Assembly: GCF_000835495.1 (NCBI RefSeq)
Contig: NW_015622544.1
Location: forward strand, 1,950,855-2,014,854
Length of the DNA: 64,000 nucleotides
Direction: 5' to 3'
Source: Cladophialophora immunda
Lineage: Eukaryota; Ascomycota; Eurotiomycetes; Chaetothyriales; Herpotrichiellaceae
Notes under the pieces: model-generated
What the model was told of the DNA's origin: nothing
Seen by the model: the letters and a program-made list of their open reading frames with translations, nothing else
The model's database searches: none
Translations under genes and position numbers: made by a program
Shown: positions 47,496-59,543 of the stretch, one piece after another
Numbering within the stretch: position 1 is the first letter of the stretch
Layout: the number at the start of each line of letters is the position of its first letter

Positions 47496-48510
47496 ACATG
47501 GCGCTTGAAAGCCAGAGCGAGCGCCTGCATTTCAACTTTTGCGTTCCAGCAAGGCGCCAGGAGCATTCAGTTGCTGAAAGACTGACCAAATCTCCTGGGT
47601 AGGGAGAACCAGACTGTTCTCGCGTTCCCAGCGTTTTGTTACGGCGTTTTCAGCGTGTTGGTTATGAAGGATACTGGGCTGTTCCACTCATCTTGCGCCG
47701 CACCGCTGACTGGATGGCATATATCCGGCGGGCTCCAATTGAGAGTATGGGATCAGATACGTTTCATTTTGACTCACTCCAATCAGAACTATACAACAAT
47801 ATCCCCTCAATCAACCACCAACCCCATCCGCACCAGTGCACTGTCACACTGTCCAGTGTGTCTGAAGACCAAATCCCCAAGTCAAACAAGGGAAGAAAGG
47901 ATCCTCCTGTACCGAGGAGTCCCTGGGCCTAGACCCGGTTTCGAAACTGGACTCAGGATCCGAAGGGGAGGCGGAATAGGCCCCTTGGTCCTCGGCATTT
48001 CCCTCTATGTATTTCATATCTTTACAGATACGTTTCCTCGTACCGTCTATAGTTTGTCTGCGGCCATAGCCTCACCAGCCAGCCAGCTACGATGGAAAGC
48101 GAAGAATTGCCTTTTGGTAGAAGATCATGTCTCGCTCGCCCTCGTCCTCTCATCTACCCATCATGCTCGACGTAGCGACACAAGTACACGGTAACCGTCC
48201 AAGTGTGAACGAGTGCCTGGTCACAGGATATTATAGGCTTATTTGGAACAGGTACCGACTACAGAGAATTGACAGTTTAGAGGCGGAGAGATGGGCGAGC
48301 CGAACATATCACGAGCGTGTTGATAAGGATAAGAACTTCCATACCATCCATCCATCCATCCATCCATCCATCCATTCGTCCATCCGGCTATATATCCTTT
48401 TGTGATTTCAGGGGTATTTGGACTGTAGCGGGACAAAAATCCACTGTGGCCTCCTAAGTAGCGATAACCCTGGCCTGGTGTATCTTGCCGGTGTAGTTTT
48501 CAGCTCCCTA
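47496..48510. other. Convergent 3' region
   Basis: Between the ends of the calpain and Rab-GAP genes. Holds only short frames and a (CATC)n microsatellite. No gene is supported. Confidence 0.65.
48344..48376. repeat. (CATC)n microsatellite
   Basis: About eight near-perfect CATC units just downstream of the Rab-GAP stop codon (minus strand). Confidence 0.9.
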
Positions 48511-51500
48511 TCATTTCGAGTCCGACGGCGTATCATTAACATCCAAAATACTCACGCTGTGCGCACTGCCTGTGGTCTTGCGGCTCAGGGTTCCCATGCC
48601 ACTGCCGCTGCTACTTCCCTTCGAACTCGACGTCGTAGAGCTCGCGGCTCGACTCCTCGCACCTCCTTCATCCAGACTCCCACCAGGGCCGGTAGCGGGC
48701 CGAATACTAGCGACCTCGGCACCCTCCAACAGCTCTTGATCTCTCTTGCCGATGCCCGTGTCCTTGTCATCATAATCCTCCTCGTCATCCTCGTCATCTC
48801 GATACGGCTTTTGCCCGTGCTCGCGAGCATTTCGCTCAAACTCCTTCTGTGCATCGTCCATACGCTTCCGCATTTCAGCCGCCATTCGCATGCCGTCATT
48901 CACAATGTTATCCAAAACACCTCGCAGGCCGCGAGAACCCGGTTCCACAACACCACCAGCACGGCCGACGTCAGGTAGAGTCTTGTTTGAGGGAGCGCCG
49001 TTCAACAAGTTTTTGACGGGAGTGCCTAGATTGGTGAAGGTAGTCAGATTTCCGGAGAGTGTATTGGTGGTTGACGCCAACGATAAGGAGCTCGCATTAG
49101 GAGGGAGATCGGCCAGACGGAAAGATTGAGGGAAGAAAGTCTCAAAGAACTGCTCGAGAAGTTCATCTGCGAGGATGACCATGCGAAAGGTCGGGAGGGT
49201 GATATGCAACGGCTTGTTGGGATCGAGGGCGAGGTTATGCGAGGCAGCGCGAGAGGAGGAGGATTTACGATTGTCTTGGGCGCTCGAGAGCGAGGGCGTA
49301 TGTGGCGGGGTTGTCTCGGACAGGGGATCTTTCTCTGTAGGTTTCGGCGAGGCGACGGTTTTGTGATTAGATCGTGATTCGGTTAGATCAAGTAGGTCTT
49401 CTTCATCATTTGATCTGTCGGTGGTTGTCGCGTCGAGCTTCGGGCTTGCTGCACCCACAGCCTCATCTGGATCGGCGTATTCGAAGCATCTTCTGATGAA
49501 GGCACTGACGCTACCCAGAAACTTTTCATTGGTGCTCAATTTCAAGCCCTCCCTGGAGTCTGAAGCAGAGAGCGGAGAAGCCAGTCCATTGCTCGTGTCA
49601 GATGGGGTTATGGCACCGTCAAAACCACGCCGAGAAAGGAATAAGAGAGATTCAGACATCCTGAGGATGCCCTCCCGGTCGACTTTGCCCGTGCCGTCGT
49701 CGTCAAAGAGATCGAAGAACAGACTCATAGAATTCATGATGTCTGTAGTGCCTTTGAATTGAGCCAGGCCTCGAACTAGTTGTTGAAGCGTCATCTCTCC
49801 CTGATGTGACTCGTCCCATTTGCCGTACAAGCGTTGCATGAAGTCGTGGTCGGCGGGTTCGGGTCCTGATCCCCACTGGGACATAGTCTTACTCCGTTTC
49901 CTCTGACTTTGATTGGGGCTGGCAATCTCCTTACTGGGTGACGAGGGCGAGTCTGTTACAGCCCATTTGGCCGTGTTGGCCAGGAACTCTCTGAAGGCGT
50001 CATAGTCCATAGTCTGCAGCGGTGCAGTATTGCGGGCAGGCTCGTCGTAGTTACGAGATGAATGTTGTGGCCACAAACCGGGCCGCGCTCTCTGGTCTTG
50101 CTGCTTTCTTCTCTCTACCTCGCGAGCTTTGGCACGCTCTTGTCGCTCGGCCAGGACACCAAAGAATCTGTCGTATATGGCACTGAGATCCTCAGCGCTG
50201 AGTTTCTTGCTTTCTGGTCCCAAGTTCCGGATTGATGTCCGTTTGGCGAATGTTGCCAGCCCCTCCTTGACGCCGTCGATGTGTTTGTCTCTCAGCTCCT
50301 CAATACTGGCGTGCGTGATGCCGGCAAACTCCTTGAAAGCCGTCACCATGAGTTCCTGGAATTTGGTGATAGCCCTCAGCTTTTCGTTTTCTGAATGTGG
50401 ATGCGCTGACTCGTCCAGTCTTGAGAAGTAGTTCTTGAGTATGGAGATAAAGGAGCCGTCATCGCTGACATCAAGTAATTCTTCTCCATTGATGCGGAGA
50501 ATGGCCAGGCCAATCTGAAAGAGGACTTTCGGACCTTCGAGGAAAAACACGTCGAGCACCCGGAAAGCAAACACAAGGGGCATCGAGTTTATGTATAGTG
50601 ACAAAAACCAGGGTAATGACACCACGGAAAGGTTGACGTCCGACTTGACCAGATGCTCCCAAAGAATAGGCATTGTCCGCTCGACGAGATTTTCGAAGAC
50701 ACGCTGATCTAAAAGAGTACCATACATGTCCTTCGAGTAGTATCCGGGAAGTAGTCTGTCGCACAACGCGCCGAGTGTGAAGAATGCCTGGGATTCTGAC
50801 ATGTAGATGAGTAGAGCAGCCACGACTATGTTCATGGCTTGACAGTAGCCGACTTCTTCATTGGTCCAGCTGTATGCGGTGAGGACGCGTCGGAGTCGTC
50901 CAATACCTTCTTCGCTCTGAAAGCCGGGATATTCTGGTAGACTCCGGTTCAGATCCTTCTCAATCTCGTCGATGGCCAAGGACTCCTTCCCGGTAAATTT
51001 GGCCAGCGTTTTGGCATAGAGGTTCGGATTCCTTAGCCGTGTGTAGAAGGAGCCGGAGCATATCTCCCATACTTCACCTCTCAACCGGTTGGGCAACCCA
51101 ACACGGATCAGTTTGTGGAAAGTGGGCTGGCGTACTATCGTGGCATTTCGGCCATTCTCTCGCATGTACTCGCCCCAGAGTCTGATTTTACTCCGGTCCC
51201 TAAGTTTCCTGGCGTCTCCCGGGTATTTAAACAGCATCCCCAGTCCAGTGTCGGGCGGATCTGGCGGCGTGGTTCCTTCCTCTTTGGCCTTGAGCCGAGC
51301 GGGATCCAAGAGGTATTCCGAGTAGCATTGAGAGACTACAAGCCGCAGATTGTCCACCTCTTTCATGCCCTCTCTCAACCCTTTCTTCAGACCATCACAG
51401 AAGCGTTCACAGGCGATGCGACTACCGTCGAGGGTAAGGATGAGCTTGCGGGGAGGAGGTGGCACCGCTTTGGTCTTCTCGGTCGAAGGTTTCTGGACGG

Positions 51501-51948
51501 ACTCGAAGGTGGTGAGGGCTAGCGAGAACTTGTCTTGATGGCTATTCAGCCTCTCGACTCTTCGTATAGAGCACAAGGGCAGAGTAAAGCCATGCCCTCC
51601 TGGTCCCGCGCCTTGGGTAGGGCCTGTGAAGGATGTGGATGATGTATGGCTTGCAGTAGGTAGGAAACTGGTTCGGATGGTCGAGAAGCACAGGAAGTGT
51701 TCACTCAAGTGCAGTTCGCCTAGGTATTTGTTGCCATTGTCCCTCGCTTTCTCTCCGGAGGTGATAGGGCCTCCCGCAGGCGTCGAGGGAAGAGGCAGGT
51801 ATAGTTCAGCGGTAATCTCGTGCAAGGGATTTTGACCGGCGGGGAGTCTGAACTGATCCCGGAAAAGAGAAGCCTTTGACGGGCGGTTGTCATTGGTCGG
51901 GGACAGAGAGGACTGCTCAATGAACTTCTGTACAAACGAGCTTAACAT
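48511..51948 (-). CDS. GYP2: Rab GTPase-activating protein, GRAM-TBC-EF-hand (Gyp2/Mdr1 type)
   Basis: Switches off Rab GTPases in vesicle traffic by speeding GTP hydrolysis. One exon of 1145 residues. A GRAM-type domain lies at about 40-185 (NPLHEITAELYLPLP, YLGELHLSEHFLCFSTI). The TBC domain is about 278-500 (RVGLPNRLRGEVWEICSG) with both catalytic fingers: Arg in IEKDLNRSLPEYPGF (about 335) and Gln in VGYCQAMN (about 368). A single EF-hand-like loop follows (DLFDDDGTGKVDREG, about 750), as in the Gyp2 and TBC1D8/9 group. The C-terminal 350 residues are disordered, with acidic and Ser-rich stretches. A GTGAGT string sits about 13 codons before the stop, so a spliced alternative C-terminus is possible. 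The start is the first ATG (MLSSFVQKFIEQSS). Confidence 0.93.
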   Translation of the reverse strand: MLSSFVQKFIEQSSLSPTNDNRPSKASLFRDQFRLPAGQNPLHEITAELYLPLPSTPAGGPITSGEKARDNGNKYLGELHLSEHFLCFSTIRTSFLPTASHTSSTSFTGPTQGAGPGGHGFTLPLCSIRRVERLNSHQDKFSLALTTFESVQKPSTEKTKAVPPPPRKLILTLDGSRIACERFCDGLKKGLREGMKEVDNLRLVVSQCYSEYLLDPARLKAKEEGTTPPDPPDTGLGMLFKYPGDARKLRDRSKIRLWGEYMRENGRNATIVRQPTFHKLIRVGLPNRLRGEVWEICSGSFYTRLRNPNLYAKTLAKFTGKESLAIDEIEKDLNRSLPEYPGFQSEEGIGRLRRVLTAYSWTNEEVGYCQAMNIVVAALLIYMSESQAFFTLGALCDRLLPGYYSKDMYGTLLDQRVFENLVERTMPILWEHLVKSDVNLSVVSLPWFLSLYINSMPLVFAFRVLDVFFLEGPKVLFQIGLAILRINGEELLDVSDDGSFISILKNYFSRLDESAHPHSENEKLRAITKFQELMVTAFKEFAGITHASIEELRDKHIDGVKEGLATFAKRTSIRNLGPESKKLSAEDLSAIYDRFFGVLAERQERAKAREVERRKQQDQRARPGLWPQHSSRNYDEPARNTAPLQTMDYDAFREFLANTAKWAVTDSPSSPSKEIASPNQSQRKRSKTMSQWGSGPEPADHDFMQRLYGKWDESHQGEMTLQQLVRGLAQFKGTTDIMNSMSLFFDLFDDDGTGKVDREGILRMSESLLFLSRRGFDGAITPSDTSNGLASPLSASDSREGLKLSTNEKFLGSVSAFIRRCFEYADPDEAVGAASPKLDATTTDRSNDEEDLLDLTESRSNHKTVASPKPTEKDPLSETTPPHTPSLSSAQDNRKSSSSRAASHNLALDPNKPLHITLPTFRMVILADELLEQFFETFFPQSFRLADLPPNASSLSLASTTNTLSGNLTTFTNLGTPVKNLLNGAPSNKTLPDVGRAGGVVEPGSRGLRGVLDNIVNDGMRMAAEMRKRMDDAQKEFERNAREHGQKPYRDDEDDEEDYDDKDTGIGKRDQELLEGAEVASIRPATGPGGSLDEGGARSRAASSTTSSSKGSSSGSGMGTLSRKTTGSAHSVSILDVNDTPSDSK

Positions 51949-52608
51949 GGCGCAGACGAGGGAGGCACAGGCTGGCCGTCAGCGAGACGTGGGTGTTGGG
52001 GCAAGGTCGCTTCCGCGTGTGGTGACAGCGCATGTCACGCTCTGCGCGGCATGTTCTGCTGGAGAGGCGGACGTAGGCTCTCTAGATGTCCTGGAGCATC
52101 TCAATACGAAGATACATGTCTGTGGTGGCCATCAGAAAGCATCCTGACGGATTGTTCCAGGAAGACGCCGGGGCCAAAAGCCAGAGCCCGCTTGGCATCC
52201 TGATTCTCTCCGAAAACGTTCTCTCGGTAACTGGGGAAATCTCAGCCTTATCGAGACTCGACAATCTACGTACACTGCGAGACTGACACCGGAAGACATT
52301 GGAAGAGATCTCCCATCGCCATGAACAATATCGAGACTCATTTCTCTAGCATAACTAATTATATGCAAGATCTGCCAATCCATATCTTCCACCATCATAT
52401 AACCCGGGAGGAAAGCCCACGCTCGCTCATGACCAACATCAGGCGCCAGTGACCAGGACTCGTACCTATTTCATTCAGTCATGAACGTCCCATCCTTTGT
52501 CCGCCTCCTGAAACACCCGGAAACCCTCCAAATCACCATTGCTGCACAATGAGGTAGAACATGGCCCCCTGCCTAAGCCCCGTTATCCAAGAAGCGCCGC
52601 TGCTGATC
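51949..52608. other. Intergenic region upstream of the Rab-GAP gene
   Basis: Both neighbours are on the minus strand. This stretch is the Rab-GAP promoter and the 3' end of the Rho GEF gene. Nothing else is supported. Confidence 0.65.
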
Positions 52609-55600
52609 TCAAGCCGGGTCGGTGGTCAACAACAATTCAACGACGACGTGGCTCTTTTCGTACTCGGGATGCTGCAAGACGATCTTCGGCGTTCGCGGGG
52701 CATTTCCAAAGTTCTTGAGACCGAGTCCATTAATTCCGCCTCCTAACATGGCCTGAGTCTGCGTTTGAGCTCCTCCTGAGCCGCCACCGCCGTCGTCGAG
52801 CAATTTGATGTCTTTCCCTGCGATCACTTGCTTCAGCCGGCCGTTTTGGGCGTCCCGTATCTCCACAAAGTCGTCGTCAACCAAGATCAGATACTGGTTG
52901 TAGAGAGATGCTGCTTTGGCTCGACCCACGAATTCCATCACTACTCCCCTTGAAATATCTCCATGTTTGTTAACATAGACGGCACATTCTTCGAAGGTAA
53001 CCAAGAACTCCGCTTCTCCAAGCCGAAACATCCCCAGTGGCTTAAGGTCTTTGATCCGAGTTGCAATAGAACTAAGATGGGCTTGTGTCTCTGGCTGATC
53101 GCTTCGCAGGTTCGGCACACTCCATGTTTGTTTTTTCTCCAAGGTCAGCACTTCCACCCCCCTTGCAGTCGATATGGCCAAGCTCGACTGGAACAAGTTC
53201 AATCCGTAGCATTCGGCGGGAATATAAAACTCGTCATACTCTCGGAAGAATTCTGTCTGCCCTCGCCGTGACGCCGAGGGCAAGAACCGTGATCGGCTAG
53301 TAGTGCTCTTTTGAAGGACAGGTTCGAGGACCTTGAACGTGGATGCTATACCATCCCTCTTCTTGTAGAACACCAGTGTCCGCTCTTTCATCCTGCCTGT
53401 CACGAAGAAGCCAATATCCTTGGAGCCAGACAACTTCTGCGGCGCTTTCCGGCTCGAGGAGTCATTTTGGGCGACTGGATTGCCCGTGGGCGGACAAACA
53501 ACGTCGAGATGGTACGCAATAAGAGCCTTGTCTGATATGAGCAAAAAGAGGTTGAACTCTTCTAGTACTGCGATTTGAGTCACTCGTTGCATTTGAATAG
53601 CCTACAAGAAGTTAGTCGAGTGAGAACTCATCCCAGAATAGACTCACCCTGACCCACCCCCGAGAATTTTGATACTCGGAGATGTACACGCCGTAGTCGG
53701 TTCCAATCGCGCACATAAGCCGACCGTATGGCTGGTTGAATACTGTGGCGCAGTTGACAGGAGCCCGGCAAACCGGTGCAGGTCGGCCCTGGCCTTCAAA
53801 CTTCTTCTCGGCTTCTCGAATAGCCCTGTCCAAGGGGGTTCCCTTGATGAGGATCCGCTTCGCGGGATACGTAATGCCCTCATAGCCGAATGCAGTGTCC
53901 GCCAGTACTCGCAGCTTGAATGGCTCGGCATTTTGAGAATACAATGCCTCAGCATGCCTTGTTTTAGCCTGAATTATAGCCTCGCACCAGTCCTGCCGAT
54001 TTTGAGCACTAGGTGCGTAGAGCGTGTAGGTTTCGGTCTTGCCAAGGTGCTTGACACGGAAAGGGTACATGATTTTCTCCTCTTTGGAACTGCTCGACTC
54101 CAGTGTAGTGATGGGAACCATGCTCTGGCTTGCATTGCCAGATCCTATCGAGAGACTGGTATTTGTATGTGTCAATGGACCGGGAGTTCCGCCACTAGCA
54201 GTGGACTGCGCTCTTGTAAGTCGATTATCAGGCGTTACTTGGCCTCGGGGTGCAACAGTTGTGGTGACCGCTCCGATCCCTTTCATCGAAGACTTCACCA
54301 CTGCAGGGTCGTTAGAGCTCTCAAGGACAAGCAAATCCATCGGTATCGGGACTTTTGAGACGTCGTAATATCCCTCCCTGCGATCACGGCTGAGAGGCTT
54401 CGCTAGGACCAGATAGTGATCGAAAAGAATAGCGTGCGTTTCGACCCATTGAAAGCCTTTGCCTCCAGCACGCTGCAAGTCGCCCCGGAAGATAATTTCT
54501 CTCCCTAGATGATCGAGATTTAGTTCAACTTCCTTCTCCATTGGTGGTCGAAGCCTCAATTTGGTTTGCATTTCGATCAATTCCATCTTCTTGGTCATTT
54601 CCGCAAACTTGGAATCACATTCGAAAGTGGCCGCTCGAATCTCGTCCAAAGCATAGGCCAAGTTGGCTTTCTCCTCGGAGTCTTTCAACATGTTCTTTTG
54701 GACAGTAGAAAGTAACAGGCTGTAGCGTTGCAGCCTGGTAATTGGGGCCTTCAAGTAATTATCCCATCCTAGTCTGTTTGATCGCTTATCCTCGCGGGCC
54801 TGGTCAAGGAAGTTTTTGAAGGGAATGTTTCGTTCGGCTTCACGCCGCATGAGGTAATCCGCTCGAGGAAAGTTCGAAGCGTACTCCACATACACAGGCC
54901 TCGCTTTTCGAATCCATTCACGGAAGATGTCGCTGAAGCCAACGATCCAGGGCCCCTGCTCGGTCTGTCGATACTTGAGCTGGCCTAGGAGGTAGTCTTG
55001 GTTGACTTTCTTGACCTTGTCCACGCCGCCAAACACTTCTCTGAGGAATGTCGGCAATTTCTTGGTAGGTATAATAGGCGGTTGCGCCCCAGAAAGCCGA
55101 TCTCGGTAAAGAACTCTGAGCACATCCAGCTGGCTAATGTAAAGGTCCTCACTGGTGACAATTTCGTGCAGGACATTTTGGCGCTCAATTTCTTTCCTGT
55201 CGTGCGTTTCGACGTCCTCCTTCTTGAGCTTGTAGAATGTTGCCCAATCTTCAGACTTCTTCTCAACTGGGAGGCTGTCGAGATCGAGTTTCTTGAGAGT
55301 CCGCATGCAGTGATAAGAGTAACATCGCCCACGGGTATGGTACAAGTGCAATTTCGAAGAGTAACATCCGGTGCCTGTCAGCTGATATAGCACGCCGGAC
55401 GTCGTTCCAGGCCCAAACTTGACCCATTCCTCCTCTCTCACGAGAGCATTTGCATCCAACATTTCTTTGACCACTCGTTCTCCCAAAGATTCAGCCTCTG
55501 TAATGTACATTGTTGGCACCTTATTCATGAAAAGTGCAACAATGCCTTCAACAATGTTATTTTCCTTCAGATCGACTTCTTCCTCAGCCAGCTCTCTGAT

Positions 55601-57970
55601 CCATGCCAAGATCGAGCTCAGTGCCCAAGGTTCCGAACATTTCTTAAATTGATCAGCCGTCAGTTTGGATGGGTTGTACCGCTTCCGTGGAATAGCTGGA
55701 AGATCCAGTGCTACCGCAGATTGCGGACTGGAAATGTCATACAGGTCCGACATCGGTCTCCCCTGCTGCCGTAAAAGCCTTTGACGGTCTGCATCTGTTT
55801 TCGAGCGGTTAACCTGTTCGGCCCTAGGGGCACTTCGTGTAGAGGACAACGACGTAGATCGAGGAACACTTGCCGGACTCAGTAGTGCGTTGGGATAGGC
55901 ATCTGGCGCGGTAGGATACGTGCGTGAATTTGGATCAGTGTATTGGGAGAATCGACTTTGTTGAGTGTAAGTACCGGCAGGCATCAGATGTGGTATTCGC
56001 AGCGCCGAGTCTGAGAGCGAAGGGGGAGGTGGAAGTGGACGCTGCTGGCTCATGCCAGGGTGGAAGAAGAGGTCCGGCATTTCTTCTCGTGATGGACTTG
56101 AGCTTGCCGAAGTCCGGTTAGTTTCTGCCTCAATCATGGTCGATTCGTCTCCGTCTTCGTAGCTCAACCGCCTGGGGTGCGGGCTGGGTTCTGTCAGACC
56201 TCCTGTGCCCCCGGTGTCCACGCGAGCAACATTAGGCGTAGAAGAGAAGGGATGAACGCTCTCTAGTGGCGGGATCGACTCAAACCCGCTCGTCTGTGAC
56301 TCCCTTCCCTCCGAGGAGACGCCAGAGCTACGCACTGAACTCATTCTGGTGTTCAATCGCCCATAGAGCTCACTTTGCGGCATGGCCGTTGCGGCAGCCG
56401 CATAGTTGGACACAACAGTTTCGCCATAAGTCATGTCAGGCGCATACCCTCCACCAGCGAGACTTAAATCACCGTAACCGGCATAATCGCTATCGCTGCT
56501 CTGCTCCTGGGACGAAAGTCTGGCGGCCGCTTCATCCGCACGTGGCTGGCTTGGAAAGAGGGTAGCCGAACCACTACGCCGGCGCGCATCTTCTGCCCTT
56601 TCTTGTTCATCCAGGGCTTGCATGGCAGCGAGCCCGGCAGCAGCCTCAGCGTCACTGTCGTCGGTGAAGGCTCCATAGTTGATGTAGGCATCTCCGGTGG
56701 AGGCGATATTCCCATTGAGATGCGTTGGCGCCTCGTCTGGAGAAAGTTGTGGTCTGGGCGATGCCTGTTGGAACATGGCATCTGGTCGCTCGTCCCTCGA
56801 ATTGCGGTGTCTGTAGTCGCTGCCTGACCTTGTATGTCTCGAGGTTTGTCCTATCGCCTCGTCAAGATCTTGCATCAAATCATCATAGCCTGTCGAAGCA
56901 GTGTTGCGGGCTCCACTATTCCGCGATCCTGTAGAGTTGAAATAGTCACTGTCTGGCTCTGGCTCTGACGGAAGGCCTGGAAGTGATCTGCCCTGGGGAT
57001 GACGGTCGAGAGTACCCATACGCTGAGGGGACCTGTTGGAAGGTTGTCTGCTCGGCGGCGTAGGAATGGAGGGTTGAGGTGAAGCAGATTGGTTGCTCAT
57101 GCGGCTCGCAAATGACGAATTGCGGTTGATGTCAGGAGACGAATAAGCCGTGAGGGTTGCGTTTGGGTAAGTCGCCGACGAGCCCGTAGGATAGGTATAT
57201 GTCTCTTCTGGTATGCTTGACGTCCTTCCGTGCGGCGGTGGCGCAGGCGCTGGAGGAGAATAAGTCGACGAGGCTCCGTAATGTTGGACAGGGTATTGCT
57301 GGGATATATCGTGCTGGTACGCACCGTAGGCTTGTGGGTTGGGAAATGCGACTGCCTCAGACCGAGGAGGTGGCGGGAGCGGTTGGGATGAAGAGTAGTT
57401 ATATTGAGAGTTCGCATCGTAGGATCCGTAGCTGTTGTAGACAGAGGTGCGACGAGTGAGGTTCTGGTCGCCGTACGCAGCCGGGACATACGGCTGATAG
57501 GTGCTTGTGGGATGGGCAGATTGGGGAGCTGCATAGAGTTGTGGATTGTAAGAGGCCTGCTGCTGCTGCTGCTGTTGATGATACTGAGCGGGATTGTACG
57601 GTGCGTGAGCGGGCACCGCAGACTGATATTGATGCTGGTACCCGCCCAATGCTGCATGTTGGGTATTTGTCCGGAATGGCATCGTGGCCGAGGATTGCAC
57701 GCTCGCCGACATAGCTCGATTCACTGGAGGGCTCGCGGCCGCTCCTGTGAGCGGTGGAGCATATGAGTTGTGTCTTTGTGTTCCGCGCGGCTGCTCTTCT
57801 CCATCGAAGTACCTTTCGTCGTCTCCCGCATCGAAACTCGGCGAGCGCTCTAGAGGCCTTGGAGGATATATGGATGGTGAGCCGTAGGGAACATGGCCAC
57901 TATTCTGGCCGGACGAAGGGTGGTTGCCGGACGGGTAGTAAGGCTGCCCATTTTGGTGGTAGCTGGCCAT
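52609..57970 (-). CDS. ROM2: Rho1 guanine nucleotide exchange factor, DEP-DH-PH-CNH (Rom2 type)
   Basis: Loads GTP on Rho1 for cell-wall integrity signalling and glucan synthesis at the plasma membrane. Two exons, 57970-53648 and 53601-52609, joined across a 47-base intron (GTGAGT to TGTAG), give 1771 residues. That is longer than yeast Rom2, mainly through a disordered N-terminus of some 760 residues rich in Gln, Pro, Ser and Tyr, with a Gln run (HQQQQQQQAS) near 135. Next come a DEP-like domain (about 765-890, DQFKKCSEPWALSSILAWI), the DH domain (about 930-1130, NVLHEIVTSEDLYISQLDVL with LLLSTVQKNML), a PH domain (about 1145-1335) and a citron-homology domain (about 1405-1735, AECYGLNLFQSSLAIS). 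The CNH domain is cut by the intron, so exon 2 alone looks like an orphan gene. Start chosen at MASYHQNGQPYY. Confidence 0.95.
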
Positions 57971-59019
57971 GGTCAGCGCAGCTGTTGGAATATGCGATCG
58001 GGAGGTGAGAGGGCGGAGTCAACGCAGAGTCGGCTCTGGAGGTCGCTGGGCATATTCGAGATCCCTCAAATGCCAACAGCACGAATCACTCTGCGGGAGT
58101 TTGTGATGTGCTGCGCCGAGTCATCGGTGACAATCTTAGAGGTGCTGAGATCGCAAGGCAGCCTGAGGACAGGGACGAGGGAACCGGCCGCGAACGAGTG
58201 TGCAATGGGTAGGCTGTTCGGAGGATGGGACTAATATCAGAGCGATGCCGCAATGAGCGCTAAGATGTAAATAACAGCGAGATGAGTGGTGTATGATCCA
58301 TTTGAACAATATTGAGCGGACAGATGCGGTCGAATGCTGCCAGCCCGGGCAATGTCGCAGACGTGTGGTGCTGGTGCTGTGGTGTGCTGGCTGTCAGCGG
58401 GATGCGGACAATAATGATACAAGGACTTGGCTTTTTGGTTAGCATCGGGGAATAAGGCTGCCGAAGAGCCCATGGTCCATGGTCCCTCGTCCACCTGCAA
58501 CCACTGGCATCACAGGCACTGCAGGCACCGTTTGGCACCGGATTGGGGACTCGCCTCTGGGTGGCCTCTAAAGTAGTGCCATCCCAAGGCTGATTGGTGC
58601 CTGACGCCCCGTTAGAACGCCAAACTGGCCCCCCCTTCTGACTGTACTGAGCGAGGTGAGGTACAGCTACTCCTACTGCACCCTTCCAGGCGTCTCAATG
58701 GGTGCCAAAGCCAGATCCTGCGACATTTAATCTTGTTACTTTTTGTGAGATGGATGCCATCCCAACTGCGGTTTCTCCATTCTTCTATAATACCAGCAAT
58801 GGCCCGGGTCTCATCATCCTCCGAAAGCCAATGTCAATTCTCGTGGCCAAAGGAGTTCAATCCCCTGCGATATGATGCAGCCAAACATGCTCGGCTACCT
58901 AACCAGGCACGCCAGGGCTTGAGAGGTGATGCCGCAATGTTCGGTGTCGTTTCCAAGCCCACAACTCGCGCATGCAGCAACTCGCTCCCCCTTCCTCCTC
59001 TCGGTCTCCTCGATCCAAC
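57971..59019. other. Intergenic region upstream of the Rho GEF gene
   Basis: Promoter and leader of the Rho GEF (minus) and the 3' side of the decarboxylase-like gene (minus). Short random frames only. Confidence 0.6.
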
Positions 59020-59543
59020 TCAAGACTCCTTCTGTTCTCGCATAGTCTTCAATACTCCTTCAGCAACTCGTACCCCTTCGAGACCTGCTGGAAACCCGCA
59101 ATAGATGGCAACCTGCATCAGAGTCTCTCGAATCTCCACCTCGCTCGCCCCATTGTGAACCGCACCCCTCACATGCACAGCTAGCTCAGTCATCCGGTTC
59201 AACGCACAGAGCATGGCGATATTCAGCAAGCTCCTGGTCTTACGTTCTGCATCTCAATGTTAGCCTGTACCAGTTGAAAAAAATTCTGTCGCCAGGTCTC
59301 CTCTAAATATGAAACAGACTTGTAAGAAAGGGAGAGGGATTCACCAAGTCCCGGCCGGGCCCAGATCATTCCCCATCCCACCTCCGTAGCCAGGTCTTGC
59401 ATCGGCCGAGCGAAGCCAGACGAGTTGTTTTGAAGAGAGCGCTGGACATGTTCGGTGCCAGCAACTTCGGTTCGGATCTGAAACCCCTGCTCGTAGAAGA
59501 GCTTGTGGGCTTCGGCCACGCTATTCTCCTGTGCGTTCGACAT
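59020..59543 (-). CDS. Carboxymuconolactone decarboxylase family protein
   Basis: A small all-helical protein of the CMD/AhpD superfamily, 141 residues. The classic member decarboxylates 4-carboxymuconolactone in the beta-ketoadipate route of aromatic breakdown. Two exons, 59543-59345 and 59246-59020, join as WARPGL then ERKTRSLLNIAMLCALNR, the family hallmark. Without splicing, both halves end in false stops. The second half has HVRGAVHNGASEVEIRETLM and IYCGFPAGLEGVRVAEGVL, matching the GAxxNGxTxxEI pattern. The redox CxxC of AhpD peroxidase-type members is absent, which favours decarboxylase or a related lyase. It is divergent from the FAD monooxygenase gene across 825 bases, so the two may be controlled together. 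The exact substrate is not shown by sequence. Confidence 0.9.

Noticed and set aside
47135..47566. Minus-strand Ser-rich frame opposite the calpain tail
   Set aside because: Antisense of the acidic repeat tail; Ser runs come from reading GAC/GAG repeats backwards.
52609..53592. Separate short gene downstream of the Rho GEF
   Set aside because: It is the second half of the GEF's CNH domain, joined in phase across a 47-base intron.
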